Source: Brachionus koreanus (Eukaryota; Rotifera; Eurotatoria; Ploima; Brachionidae). Taken from it: a DNA stretch of 63,718 nt. The translations under genes and the position numbers were made by a program. Location of the stretch: NCBI GenBank assembly GCA_016987375.1, contig PJRA01000353.1, positions 574,706-638,423 of the forward strand, written 5' to 3'. Below, in pieces: positions 46,300 to 57,804 of this stretch. Below the pieces are notes generated by a model that saw nothing but the letters and a program-made list of their open reading frames with translations, searched no databases and had not been told where the DNA came from. The number at the start of each line of letters is the position of its first letter. Positions within the stretch are counted from its first letter, which is position 1.

Positions 46300-47853
46300 C
46301 ATTATGACTGTACATTCATGAATCACCATTGTACATGGTTTAAAATCAATGCTTTTCTTCTGGTTATATTCATTTGATGCTGTACTTAGAATTAGTTTAA
46401 AAAAATTGAAAATTAATTTTAACCATTAACTTAAATATGAGTGCTGCAAAATTTAGAAAAAAAAAATTTATTTTTTTTCATAATTGGTTTAGATTTATAG
46501 TCATTTTCAGAATCATTTTTAATTTGAAAAAAAACTTTAATATTTTCCTTCTATTTACAGAATTAAATTTTTCAGATTTGAATTTTTTCAAGCTTTAATT
46601 TTAAATTAAAATTTAGCCAAATTGGTAATTTTTATTGAACGTTTATTTTGAATTTTTTATAAGTGTTACTAAGTGCATTAATTATTTAACATAAAATTGC
46701 TGCTTGAATAAATCGATAAGATCGCTTTAACTTCTAAATTAAAACAGTATTATTAGTATTAAAATTTAATTTCAGAAAATAAGTTCGCTTTTATTTAAAA
46801 ATTTGAATTTTTATTTAGCCAAAAAATCAAATATTATGTATTAGTATTAAAATAAAAGTTGTGAATAACAAAAAAAAAAAAACAAGAAGAAAATTAGATT
46901 AGATATAAAAATGATCATTTTTATTTAGACGATTATTCAACTAAAATTTTTTTATTCTTGGTTTAAAACATCAATGCAAAAAATTGATCAATTTAAGTAA
47001 TTAGAAACTAAATAGTTTTTTTTTTTTTTTAGCAATTGTCTGATTACTTCTAATCTGATAATCGATTAGAGCTATAAAATCAAAAATGGTTGATAAGGTG
47101 AAATAATAAATTTATTTAGAGATTACAAGCAATTATTATGATTTGGTCCAACTAGACTGACACCGCTGATAAGGCTCCTATTTGTGTGATCACTGCAATC
47201 CAAGTTTTTTTTTTTGTTAGTTTTTTTTTCAAATTAAACTGTAATTAAACTTAAACTAATTCATTGTTTATGATAGTTCGAATTAATAAATTTTAAAGCA
47301 AATTTTTTCCTCTCAATTTATAACTTCTTCTTTGCAAATTTCTTTGGAAAATTTTATAGTTCTAAACTTTTATGACAAATTTATGCAAATAGCAATAAAT
47401 AGTAAAGCTAATTTTAAATTGCTTTTGTCTTATCAGCTAAAATTTTATATAAATTTCAAGTTAAAAACCCCTAAAAACTATTTAGATTTTAATTAGATAT
47501 TTTTAATTTACGCATTTTCATATGCAAGTTTTCGCTCGATTAAAATAAATTAATCAACTTTAAATTAATCGTTTTACATTTTTTTTTTACAAGAATAACA
47601 CGAACAACAACAGCAACAAAGCTAGCTAATTCTATTCTTCTACAAATTTAAAAATGGTCAGGGCATATATTTTGGGTCAAAATTAATCAAGATAAAATCT
47701 CGTTAAATTTAGCCTAATGTGTAGATTTAAGATATTTAGCTTGTCATATTATGCTGAATTTTTCGATCTTTTATCTAAATAAAATCATCCGTTCCGCATC
47801 ACATAACTCATAAGCTAATAAAAAGTCGAAGTGTGTTGGACTAGTGTAGAAAA
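46300..47853. other. gene-free stretch upstream of Cys-rich gene
   Basis: AT-rich. 47600-47853 is less homopolymeric and may contain the promoter, but no clear TATA box is visible. Confidence 0.4.
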
Positions 47854-48294
47854 ATGACCAATTTAAAATCACTTTTAGTTTTAGTATTTATAATAAGCTT
47901 AAGCAATGGAGTGGTTGTGAAGCGTGGCCTCATTGGCGAAAGATGCTTGACTGACTCGCAGTGCAGAAGTTCCGAATATTGCAGTCACAACTTTTTGAAT
48001 CCGCTTGGTGAGTGCATTCAAGGCGATGAAGAAGGAAAACGATGCATCATGGACCGATATTGTGCTTCAAAAAAATGCAGTTTTTTCAAATGCAACAAAC
48101 AAATTTTGGTAAAAGACGGACCATGCAAAAGATCGGCTGACTGTTTGGACACTCAGTATTGTGATGATATAAAAGGAAGAGATTTGAGACAATGCTTTGA
48201 CAGAAAGTGTATAGGCTCTTGCAAAAAAGATTCTCAATGCATGAGTGACAAGTGTCATTTTTTCACATGCACCAGAGATTTAAAACGATGCTAA
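47854..48294 (+). CDS. secreted cysteine-rich protein with duplicated 8-Cys module
   Basis: 146 residues from ATG. A signal peptide (hydrophobic residues 5-18) is followed by KR at 23-24, a possible processing site. Eighteen cysteines form two modules with nearly the same spacing: Cys 31, 37, 43, 54, 64, 70, 75, 80 and Cys 91, 97, 103, 114, 123, 129, 134, 139 (C-x5-C-x5-C-x10-C-x8/9-C-x5-C-x4-C-x4-C). The second module has an extra Cys119 and the chain ends at Cys146. Matching ends CSFFKC and CHFFTC confirm internal duplication. The spacing recalls Dickkopf/EB-type extracellular modules, but I cannot name the family. Probably extracellular, with all cysteines paired. No transmembrane segment. 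Confidence 0.7.
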   Translation: MTNLKSLLVLVFIISLSNGVVVKRGLIGERCLTDSQCRSSEYCSHNFLNPLGECIQGDEEGKRCIMDRYCASKKCSFFKCNKQILVKDGPCKRSADCLDTQYCDDIKGRDLRQCFDRKCIGSCKKDSQCMSDKCHFFTCTRDLKRC

Positions 48295-48669
48295 TAAAAA
48301 AAATCGCTTTTTTTATTTAAATGTAAATAAAATAAAATAAATTGAATATTAGTTATTATTTTGTCTATTAAACTATTTTTTGGTTAATTTTAATTTAAAA
48401 TAAAATTTATTTTAATAATAACATAAACTTAAAAGAAAAAAAAAATCAAAAAAATCACTTTAGATAAAAATATACTGACAAACTTTCATTTTTTGTTGAT
48501 ATTAAAAATTAAAATTGTATTTCGTATTAGGTTAATTTATCATGATATTGCTTTCTTGATTCTTTTAAAACGGTATAGTCTTTTAAATTAATGCTCGCGC
48601 ACCATATATAATGGTATTAAAGCTAACGTTTTCAATTACATTTTTATGAAAATTTCTTTTTTTTTTATT
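48295..48669. other. 3' flank of Cys-rich gene
   Basis: AATAAAATAAAATAAATTG at 48326 offers poly(A) signals. Otherwise AT-rich. Confidence 0.4.
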
Positions 48670-48678
48670 TCTTTTCTG

Positions 48679-48695
48679 TACCGAGCTAATGCTCA
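48679..48695 (-). repeat. LINE 3'-tail hairpin
   Basis: Minus strand GAGCATTAGCTCGGTAC: perfect GAGC/GCTC stem with ATTA loop. It is followed by an A-rich tail, marking the 3' end of the LINE. Confidence 0.65.
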
Positions 48696-50315
48696 GATTA
48701 AAATAAAAATTAATTTCATAATAAAGAGAGTTATAGGAAACAATAAAATGTGTTTAATTATCTGATGGCTCAGAGAAAAAAGAAGAAATAGTAAAGTAGT
48801 AATTACACAATGTGTGATATAGCGACATCTCTGTCGATATCACTGGATTAGTTGACTAACTAAACCCTGAGCGTTTAAGTTAGAATGGAGCATAGATAGC
48901 TTCTCCTAAACGTCTAACGAGGAGATCGGATAGACGGGCCCAAGGGTACTAATGTAAACATTACAACAATGGAGTAGGATATTCAATATTTCTTGATTCA
49001 TTTTTTTTAAAATTGCTTATTTAATTTGAAATGGCTCCGAGTAATAAAAATCTCTCCGCCATTTTACAAAAGACAAAATAAAAAAAATTTTTAAAAGATT
49101 AAAGTGGACATAAAATTTTTGTGGATGATAAAGATCAAGAATCATACAGGGATAATCCCTTATCATTTAACCACTTACTGAATTAATACTTACTTACAGG
49201 GTCTTGAACTATCAACAAAAAAACTGGCGTAGTTTTTGATTTATTCAATAATTATTAGATTTTTGGAAAAAACACTATTTTTTAGATATTTTAAAAATAG
49301 TCTATTTAGACGAACTTCAATGCAGTCAAGTTTAATGTCATGTAAGAAATTTACCAGGAGATCCGTTGAAGTGTCTTGAGGAAAATTATAACTGTACTTA
49401 ATTGAAATATTTTGGAGAACTTGAAGCCTAGAGAGGTTAGTCTTTGAGACTAGAATGGGAATGAAAAAACTATAATCAATAATAGACCCGATTAATGTTT
49501 TATATATATTAGCCAAAGTATTGTAGCTAAGTTTCCATGACTTTTGTGCCAGAATTTTTAGGACGTTAATACGATCAATGGGTCTTGATATAATAAAATC
49601 TACATGCGAATTGAAGCAAAGGTTTTTATCAAAAGTTATGCCTAGAAATATAAAGACTTCTTTTCATAAGTTTTTAAATAAAAAAAAGGAAATAAGATTA
49701 TAGGCAAATAGAAGAAATGACCAATTATTTTTTTTGGTTCAATTTCGGAATATCATTTATAAATATTGTGAAAATTAGAGGACTAACTACAGCTCCTTGA
49801 GGTACACCTGAATGAATGTCGCCCTGAACTGAAAAATAGTCATTCACTTTTACAAAAAACTTCCTGTTATTGAGAAAATCTCTTATCCCCTCCAATATAT
49901 ATTGTCAGGACTGGCTGACGAGTCTTTTTTTATATCTTAAATTGTTTTTTTTTAGTTCGTCAAGTTCTATTTCTGGAAAATAAGATCACATATTTGGATA
50001 CTGTTCTAAATATTTTTTTATCGTGGATAAAAGATTCAAGAGTTTTAGTAACGCAGAGTATCGGGTATCTGTAAATTTACAATATTTGTTCCAAGTCAGT
50101 TTATTTTTTTCCTGAACGGTTTTGAACAACAAGGATATGGTCTAAGTTTTTCCATGAAACTATTAAAATTATTAAGTTTAAGTTTCTAATTAGTTTCAAT
50201 ATTCTTTTTTAAATTTTTTTTCTTTAAAGTTAATATTTAGGTTATTTAAGTCAGTGTGTTCAGTTCAAACTTTTCAAGTTCACTTTGAAATTTTAACCAG
50301 TCAGCTTTTTCATAA

Positions 50316-51210
50316 GGCTTAGTATTTTTTTTTCCCCAAAAATTACACTTTTTTACAAAAATTATCTACTATTTACAAAAAATATTTTATTTCACAAAAT
50401 TAATTTTCTTTACCAATAAGTATATGAATAAATAAAATGTCAATTATCAATTTAATTTGTACTTTTTACAAACTATTCTTTTGCTTTAGCCTTTCTCCCT
50501 TTTTTCTTTTTAGAACCTATATTTGTCATATTATTAGTTGATGTTTTGAATAATTTATCTACCATAACTTATTAAAATTCATTTTACCTTATTTGGCAAA
50601 TTGTTGTTGCATCTTTATTCTTTTTGGAAATCTAGTCACGTACTCGATTCCATATTTAAGCAACTCAACTTTATTGTTATTTATCATTAATTCTTATTCT
50701 TTATTTTATTTAATAAAGTAATAGTTATAACTAGTCTTCTGAAGCTAAAATCAATTTCGGTTAACTTTGTCTTCACTGCTACAGCTATGATGTGTTTACA
50801 TAAGTAGAATTTCATATAATTTTTACATGTACAAGTGCTTAATATCCATTCAGTTTTGTTTAATCTAACTCGTTTTATACACTTGTTGAGCAAAACAAAT
50901 TGTTGGAAATCAAATTTATTCCGAAAGCATTGGCAGTTTGTTTGTTCACTCTATTATCTCATAGTCGAGCTCGTGGTCTAGTTCAAAGGCTATTTGTTTT
51001 GAACAGATACCAGGCGGAATCACGTCGTCATTATCAGAGATTAATTCTTCATCACTTTCAATGTTGAACATTTATTTTTTTAATTTTTAAAGACTTTTTG
51101 AATAATTAGATAACTTATGTAATTAAAAATATTTTTTTATATTTATTGTAAACATAAATTAATTCTGGTTAAAAAAAAAGACAAATTAGTTGTAGAAAGA
51201 AATTATCCCC
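50316..51210 (-). mobile_element. MULE fragment with 9-bp target duplication
   Basis: An 895-bp insertion flanked by TTTTCATAA on both sides (50307-50315 and 51211-51219), the 9-bp duplication typical of Mutator-like elements. Coding on the minus strand: MFNIESDEELISDNDD, then CTCKNYMKFYLCKHIIAVAV (50800-50860), a CxCxnCxH SWIM zinc finger as in MULE transposases, and a basic C-terminus GSKKKKGRKAKAKE near 50480. The DDE domain is missing, so this is a deletion derivative. Removing it restores the LINE frame. Confidence 0.8.
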
Positions 51211-51876
51211 TTTTCATAATTGAATTTGACTGTATTAGATGGGTCAATTATACTAATAGAAAAATCAAGAAGTAAATAAATTGGAAAATGATCGCTGGAT
51301 ATGGCATCATCTAGCACATTAAAAAAGTTATTGAAAGGTCCAAGATTGCTAGAAATTATGAAATAGTCAAGAACAGAAGTGTAGTCATGACTATTAGAAC
51401 GATATGTTGGTGTACAGTCATTTACAGTACTACAAGAAATCTAGAGTTCATTAAAATTTTTTGCAAAATTTTTCCATTTTGGTTTGTATTATTACAGCCA
51501 AGAGAACAAAGCTTATAGTTTAGATCTCCGGCTAAGATAAAGTTTTCAAAGTTTTTTTGAATATAGTCAAAATCCAAAGGGTTTAGAGGGAGTTTAGGAT
51601 TTAGAGGCTGATAATAACTAAATATATAGAGATCTTTAAAGTTGGAACTATTGGTTTTTACCGCTATTTTTATTGAGACTATTTCTAGATTAAAATGATC
51701 AAGATCAAAAATTTTAGTAAATTCTAACCTATTCTCAATTAAAACTGCAATACCACCTCCATATGAATTCCTGCATTTATGAAAACTTGTATAAACTGGT
51801 AAATTTAAGAGCTCATTAGCTTGGGATTGGCTTAATTTAATTTCATTTAAAAGCACAATGTCAGGCTCATGACTTA

Positions 51877-53142
51877 ACGGGTGAGGCATAAGTAAATAGA
51901 CAAAATTTAAGCTTACTTTCCCGATTAGGAAAATGATCAGATGATCTAATATATATATATGTAATAGTAAATTTTGAGATTGCGTTAATTTATAGATTTA
52001 CGTGTACATGCGTAAAATTGTAAAAATATATAAAATATTATTAATTCTCCAATTTTACTAGTAAATTTGTAAATTTACTTACGTTACCGGAATTTTTGAT
52101 CCAACTGAATACAATTTAAATGATTTAACTGAAATAAATACGGTAATCAGTAATAGTAATTCAGACATCGAGATCGACAGAGCTGCTAATAATTTGCTTG
52201 GAATCCGAGAAACTGTTCGTGAGAATCGAGCAAAGCAAGCTGAGGTAATGAGAACTCGGAGTAAGAAGTACTTACCTGAAGTCAATATTGGAGACTATGT
52301 GCTTTTGCCAATCCCCGATGTTGACAAAGGGCTTACCGAAGCTCCAAACCTCATATGTCGAGTCATTGACATTGATTTTCGATTTCAGTTGTATGAGTTA
52401 GCTTGTGAAGCGGGTGTTTTTCCTGATATGTTCGCTAGAAATTGCTTCGATTTGTTAAAAGAATATAATTTAACATTGAATATCAATACAAGCAAATCAG
52501 TTAAAGGTATAAGAGCGGCAGTAAATGAACTCTCAATTGGAGGAGGCCAAGGAATGGTAAAATGTAATTGTACATCTCAGTGTTCAACTAATCGATGCTC
52601 ATGTCGCAAATCAAATTTACTTTGCAATTCTCGTTGTCATGGCTCAAATTCGACATGCAAAAATAAATAAAAACTTAATTATTTTAAACTATTTATTTTA
52701 ATTTAACTTTAATATTTTACTAAAACTTTCTCGTAATTTACGGAAATAATTTTAGGAATTTACGAGAAAAAATAAAAAATCAGTAAATTTTGAGATTTTT
52801 ATTTTGTAATAATTTTTTACAAATTTACGTTTAAAAGCGTAATTCTATAGATTTTCGTGTTTTACAATTTTCCGATAACATATATATTTAAACTACTAAC
52901 CATTAGCTATAATATTGGAAAAAATTTTTTTTAAAATGCCACTTTCTATGACTGAACGAGAGAATTTTCGAAAAGCAGTCAAAAATATGATTTCACAAAT
53001 GAAAAAATCTGACCTTGGCGCGCACTTTACAAAGCAAAGAATTGCTCGAAGTACCATGTATAATAGAATAAACCTTATATCATTTTTAATTTTTGAGTTA
53101 TTCACTTTTAATTTTTGTCCATTTACTTATCGACTCACCCGT
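51877..53142 (+). mobile_element. mariner-like element, copy 3
   Basis: Left end ACGGGTGAGGCATAAGTAAA, right end its near-complement ending at 53142, with TA at 51875-51876 and 53143-53144. The transposase N-terminus (MPLSMTERENFRKAVKNMIS, from 52935) runs only to IARST, then jumps to the right end, so nearly the whole catalytic domain is deleted. A second element is inserted in its left region. Confidence 0.85.
51960..52880 (+). mobile_element. integrase-type (Ginger-like) element remnant inside mariner copy 3
   Basis: A 921-bp insertion with TGT...ACA ends and TATA on both sides (possible 4-bp duplication, ambiguous in the AT repeat). It carries an open frame from about 52078 to 52670: RENRAKQAEVMRTRSKKYLP, IGDYVLLPIPDVDKGL, then GGGQGMVKCNCTSQC and a Cys-rich end. 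This matches, from memory, the C-terminal part of integrase-derived transposases (KRBA2/SCAND3-like, Ginger group). The integrase core is absent. Subterminal AT-rich repeats with ACGTAAAT words flank the ORF. Confidence 0.6.
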
Positions 53143-53215
53143 TAGTAACTCACAAACAATTGACATGATATATTTATAGTCTGGTCATGTTACTATTCAA
53201 CCGTATGCTATTCAT

Positions 53216-53659
53216 TATTTTTTCTCACGATCATGGAAAGAATTGAGAAAGATTTGTTACAATAGTTTTTCTTTTTTGAGCAAAATATCCTTCAAAATAT
53301 CCCAAAAAATGATTTTTTTTAAAATAAAAATGAAACTATTTTCCAAAAATTTTTTGTTACTATTTTATATTTAAATTCAATCATTTCTTTCTTATTATCC
53401 ATAAAGTTGTTAATCATTTCGAAGTCTGAAGATTTTAATTTGATTAATTTTCAAAACAATGAGCCTCTTTCTTGGACTGTTTTTTAAAGAGTAATTTTTA
53501 TGAATTTAAAATACTGAATAAAAAAAAAAGAAAAGAAAAATTTATTTTGCTCATATTTTATTGTCATAGAAACGTCTTAGTATTTGAAAAGAATAATTTT
53601 TTGTCGAAAAATGTTTATTTAAATCAAAACGCGTATAGAAAAAAATTTCCCATATAACA
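53216..53659. other. stretch upstream of STYXL1
   Basis: AT-rich. The plus ORF at 53472-53657 is not supported by any motif. The promoter of the next gene is expected here but not visible. Confidence 0.35.
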
Positions 53660-56600
53660 ATGTTCGGGCCAAACATTGAATTTATTGAATGCCAAGAATT
53701 GTATAATCTACTAAATGAAGGCATTGAATTTGCTCAACTATGTGATCCCAATTATCTTTATCTAATTGGTACATTTAAATAAAATTAATGCAAAAATTTT
53801 TTATTCAACTATTCAACAACCAATTCAACTTAGATTGTAGAGAGCGTAGTGACTATAATGAAGGACACATTATTTGCGCCAAGAATATGAAAAAAGTCTT
53901 GGAAATTATTTTTTATTTACTATTATTTTTAATTTAATTTAATTTTTAATTTCAGGACCCTAGTACAAAAGAATTTCGACTTTTGTATGAGCCCGAACTT
54001 GAAAGCAGAAATACGATTGTTGTTTATGATAGTAATACACTAAGTTTGCACGAAAAAGGCTCTGCTGGAAAATGCGCCAAGCTTCTTTTTGAAAGTGGGT
54101 CTAAAAATTCGGTAAAAATACTCAAAGGAGGCTATGAAACATTTTCTCGTCTCTATCCATTTCTTAGAACTCAACAAATTATTTATATGCCAAGAGTAAG
54201 CAGAAATTTTTTCTCTTTTATTTAAAAAAAATTTATTTGAAAGGAGCTTGACCAGTTAAAGACTTATCCTAGTGAGATAATACCTGGCTTATTGTACTTG
54301 GGAAATTTAAGGCATGCTACCGAGCTCTATATACGTAAAGACTTGAAAATTAAATCTTTTGTCGATTGCTCATCAACTGAAACAATAGAGTAAGTTTTAT
54401 TCAAATATTTTCGGCAAGATTTTTGTTTTTTAAATTGATTTTTACGATGATATGGTTTAACTGCTATCATTTATATATGTTTATTTAATATTTAATTTTT
54501 TTTATTAATTTTATTTTTTTATAAAAAATTAAAATTGATTTTGGAATTTAGATAATTATAATGAGATATATTGACTTTAGGTTTGTGCAGTTAAAAGTTA
54601 TTCGTCTGAACAAGTTAATTATAGGGATCAGCCTCAATTTCCATTTTTTTAAATTTAAAATAATATAAAATATTTACCAACTCATAAACAAAAATAAAAC
54701 TTTAATTAATAAAGCAATGAAGGTTAATTTAAAATTAATCTCGCATAAAGTAGAAAATTTTTCAATGTTTAAATATATTCTGATGCAGGGAAGCTTTTTT
54801 TATATAACTAGCGTAGTATTTAATAAAAAATCATTTTTTTTTCAAAATTTATTAATTTATTTAATTTTTATTTTTAATAGCTTAACAATCAAGGGGCCTA
54901 GTATTACTTTAAGAAGATAAAAATTATCGTTGTCTGTTTCACTTGGTTTCTTTGAATAATCTGGCAATAAGTCCTCCCTTTACTTCCTGAAATTTTTCAA
55001 AACTAATTTCAAAATTTCTTTGCTTTCTGAAAAACAGTGTTTCTATATCAACTTCTTGTTTTTTTGGGAAGAATACCATTGAAACGTTGTTAGTCTTGGT
55101 TTGCTAACTAGTTGTCACACACCAATTTTTTAAAATTTGAAGACTTAGACTTTGCGGATGATCTGGTGTTAATATCTAGTACAGAAGAACATGTGCATAT
55201 GAAAACACAAGATTTGGCGAACAAAGCTAAATCAACTGAACTCGAAATAAATGTGGACAAAACAAAAGTAATGTGCATAAACACTAAATTGGACACCCCG
55301 ATCACCATTGATATGGACAGCAACAATGTATGTAAGTACAGCAATGAGAGCACAAAGAGACATAAATAAAAGACTTGCTAAAGCAAAGATTACCTTTGCT
55401 AGACTCGGACCAGGATGGAAATCAACCAGCTATAGTAAGGAAACAAAACTCAAACTGTACAATTCTGTAGTAAAAACAACACTGATATACGGAAGTGAAT
55501 GTGTGAATGTGTGAATCCGATAAGAGAAGCCTACGAAGGATTCTGGAGATACACTGGCCTGAGACACTGTCAAATGGTGAACTATACAATAGAACAAATT
55601 CAGAGCCATTAAGTCAATGCATTAAGAACAAAAGAGCTACAATCAACAATCATGAAAGAGCTCACCGAAATGGGAATGACATGGGGAGAAGCAAGGGTGA
55701 AGACGAAAGATCGACTTGAGTGGAAATCAAAAGTAATGACCCTATGCTCCACAGGGAGTGAATATGGAAGAAAAAAAAAAAGAAGTTTTTGTGATTCTAG
55801 ACCGCCATAACTTCGCTGTTTTAATGGCCACCGGGGAAAAAATTTTTCTTAATTGTAATTTTTTTTTAATAATCAATTTTTAAAAATTTTATTTTTGTAC
55901 ACGGCCATCAAAACGGCTAACAGTAAGTTATGGCTTCACTCACAGTACCAAACTTTCTTTGCTTCATTTTCTGGTTCCTGTTTTACCCCTTACAAAATAA
56001 AGTTGTCCTTCTTTTTATTCTAGCCTAATTCTCTGTCATTTAATCCTGTTCTGGTTTTAAGGAAAACAGAGATCTTTAAATATTCGTTCAGTTTGGCCAT
56101 AAAAAAATTTGTTTCACCTTCACAACATAATCTTTTTATCATAGCGTTCTTTTTTCATCACTGTTTCAGCTGGTTTAGATGGGTCCAACCATTGATTTCT
56201 GTTATCATAATTTCAAAATAGATCCACTTCTCATCACAAGTAATGATTCATTAGAAAAATCATTCATCTAGAAGATTTTAAGTAGATTATCCCTAAAAAT
56301 TAATATGCATTGTTGAAAATCAAAATGTGTCAAATCAAGAGGAACTAATAAAAACCAATATTGAACCCCTCTTACTTTAAGCACATTTTGTGAGTTCCTG
56401 CTGTTGCTGAAAACGCCTTTTCCAATAATGACATAAAAGTATCAAAATTTCATTTTGAAGACCACTCAATTTAAGTTTTAAAATTACAAGAAGCTAAATT
56501 CAAAAATATCGAACCTTTTAAAAAATGCAAATTTTACAACTCAACTTAGTTTATTCAAATTTAAAATTAATGCTTTTTAAATTAATTCTTTTTAAAAAAT

Positions 56601-57804
56601 TAAATATTTACAAATTTCCACAAATTAATTCTGGTTGATTTTATTCTTCTAAAAGACTGTTCTCTGTTTTTTAACTGATTTGAGCATAAATTTGATTAAA
56701 ATCAGAAAAATAAGCTAAAATTTTTAAATCTTTATTTTTTAGAACAACAAAATTAAGTTTTGATTAGCAATCCATTTCAAAATTCGACACAATAACTGGT
56801 GTCTAACAGCAAAAAAAGTTGAATCACCAAAAAATTTGGCTAAACAAATTCAACTAATAGCAATTTCCTCTCTTAAACTCACGAACTTCACTAATTATCA
56901 TTAAACCTATTTGTATGTATGTGTGTAATTGAAAATATTAAGTAACTCTAAAATCAAAAACTAAATTTAAATTTTTGTCACATTTTTTTTCTTTGTTTTC
57001 AATATTTTCCTCAATTTTCATGCTACATGGAAAAAGCAAATTAAATTGCTATTAAACTTGATTTTTATTCAGGAAAAGTATTTCAAAAACCAAGTTTACG
57101 GAAAGACTGGTTTACATGACATTCAAGCATACAATTGGGACTTATTTTTAGGCTTTTTTTTGTAGAAAAATTTTTATAGATCAATGAAAATTATTAAGTT
57201 AATATGAATTAGTTTTAGTTGTTTTTTTTTTTTAATTAATTTGTGACTTTAAATCTAGAATTTAACAGGCATTTTTTAATAATTTATCTTGCCGAAAATA
57301 AAAAACTCAATTATTAACTTTTTATCTAACTTTTTGTCTAGAATTCCAGTCGAAGAGTCTATTAACAATTTTAAAATTGGTATCAAAGACGAACCAGAAG
57401 AGTATACGCTTAAAGAATACCTGAAAGAAGCATTAAATTTTATTGGTATAAAAGCTTGAAATTGAAAAATTCCTATCTGCCTAATCTCGACAAATGTCAG
57501 AGATTAGTAAAGTCAATTAAAAGATTATTAATAATTTATATTATAACCAAGATGTAAACATCAAAAATCGAAAGCAGCCTTGTCTTGTTTTCTCAGATTT
57601 AGGGATTAGTCGAAGTGCTGCAGTTGTTATAGCATATTTGGTTTACTCTGAAAAAATATCAACTGATGTAATTTTTTTTTAACTTGATTTAGTTGTTTGT
57701 TAATACTTTTTTAAAAGGAATCATTCAAGAGAGTTCTTAAGAGTAGAAAAATCCAGCCTCAAATTAGCTATTTAAAAGAAATAGATGAATATTTCGCCAA
57801 ATAG
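53660..57804 (+). CDS. STYXL1: STYXL1 (MK-STYX), rhodanese plus inactive dual-specificity phosphatase
   Basis: Seven exons joined by eye: 53660-53768, 53834-53895, 53956-54195, 54244-54389, 57342-57445, 57552-57667 and 57718-57804. All have GT-AG introns and consistent phase, giving 287 residues (human about 313). The N-terminal half is a CDC25/rhodanese-like domain (ECQELYNLLNE, DPNYLYLIDCRERSDYNEGH, VKILKGGYETFSRLYPFLRT, then IIYMPRELD). The C-terminal half is a DSP fold (EIIPGLLYLGNLRHA). The phosphatase signature HCxxGxxRS reads V-F234-S235-DLGISRS, so the catalytic Cys and the preceding His are replaced by Ser and Phe. The human protein is a pseudophosphatase with the same change. MK-STYX acts as a scaffold linked to stress granules and mitochondrial apoptosis. 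Intron 4 (54390-57341, 2952 nt) is swollen by a LINE and a mariner; the others are 48-106 nt. Confidence 0.9.
55112..55760 (+). mobile_element. RTE-like LINE fragment in STYXL1 intron 4
   Basis: Reads KFEDLDFADDLVLISSTEE (catalytic FADD intact), LEINVDKTKVMCINTKLDTP, ITFARLGPGWKSTSYSKETK and LIYGSECVNV, with frame changes at about 55370 and 55510, then a tail with GTGAATATGGAAG plus an A-run. Same family as 7140-7605 and 14612-15394. Sense orientation in the host intron. Confidence 0.8.
56030..56540 (-). pseudogene. Mos1-like mariner remnant in STYXL1 intron 4
   Basis: The minus strand has PLDLTHFDFQQC (56310-56345), then TCDEKWIYFEIMITE and, after a frameshift, WLDPSKPAETVMKKERYDKK (56130-56250). 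The left-end block is at 56440-56530. Same family as the 8590-9000 remnant, antisense to STYXL1. Confidence 0.65.

Larger units (their letters stand above)
48670..53215 (-). mobile_element. LINE with endonuclease and reverse transcriptase, nested insertions
   Basis: Reading leftward: YIMSIVCELL | SHEPDIVLLNEIKLSQSQ (APE-type endonuclease; the bar is the mariner site), FILAGDLNYKLCSLG, ISSDHFPIYLLLDFS (endonuclease SDH motif), VKFNYEK | ADWLKFQSELEKF (MULE site), YILEGIRDFL, GVPQGAVVSPLIFTIFINDI (reverse transcriptase), then FAYNL where FADD is expected, and the C-terminal IGSIIDYSFFIPILVSKTNL to a stop at 49241. A 3' UTR with a GC-richer structured patch (48800-48990) follows, then the hairpin tail GAGCATTAGCTCGGTAC at 48679-48695 and an A-run. 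Both insertions leave flanking codons that join in frame. The mutated FADD and stops make it inactive. Confidence 0.8.

Noticed and set aside
47854..48294. Reading the Cys-rich secreted protein as a venom-type toxin
   Set aside because: Signal peptide and many cysteines alone do not show toxicity. The duplicated module fits general extracellular proteins equally well.
48815..48842. Hairpin as a hammerhead ribozyme
   Set aside because: The CUGAUGA and GAAA core sequences are absent.
54717..54920. Plus ORF of 67 codons in STYXL1 intron 4
   Set aside because: AT-rich, Phe/Lys/Asn composition, no homology signal, lies inside an intron.
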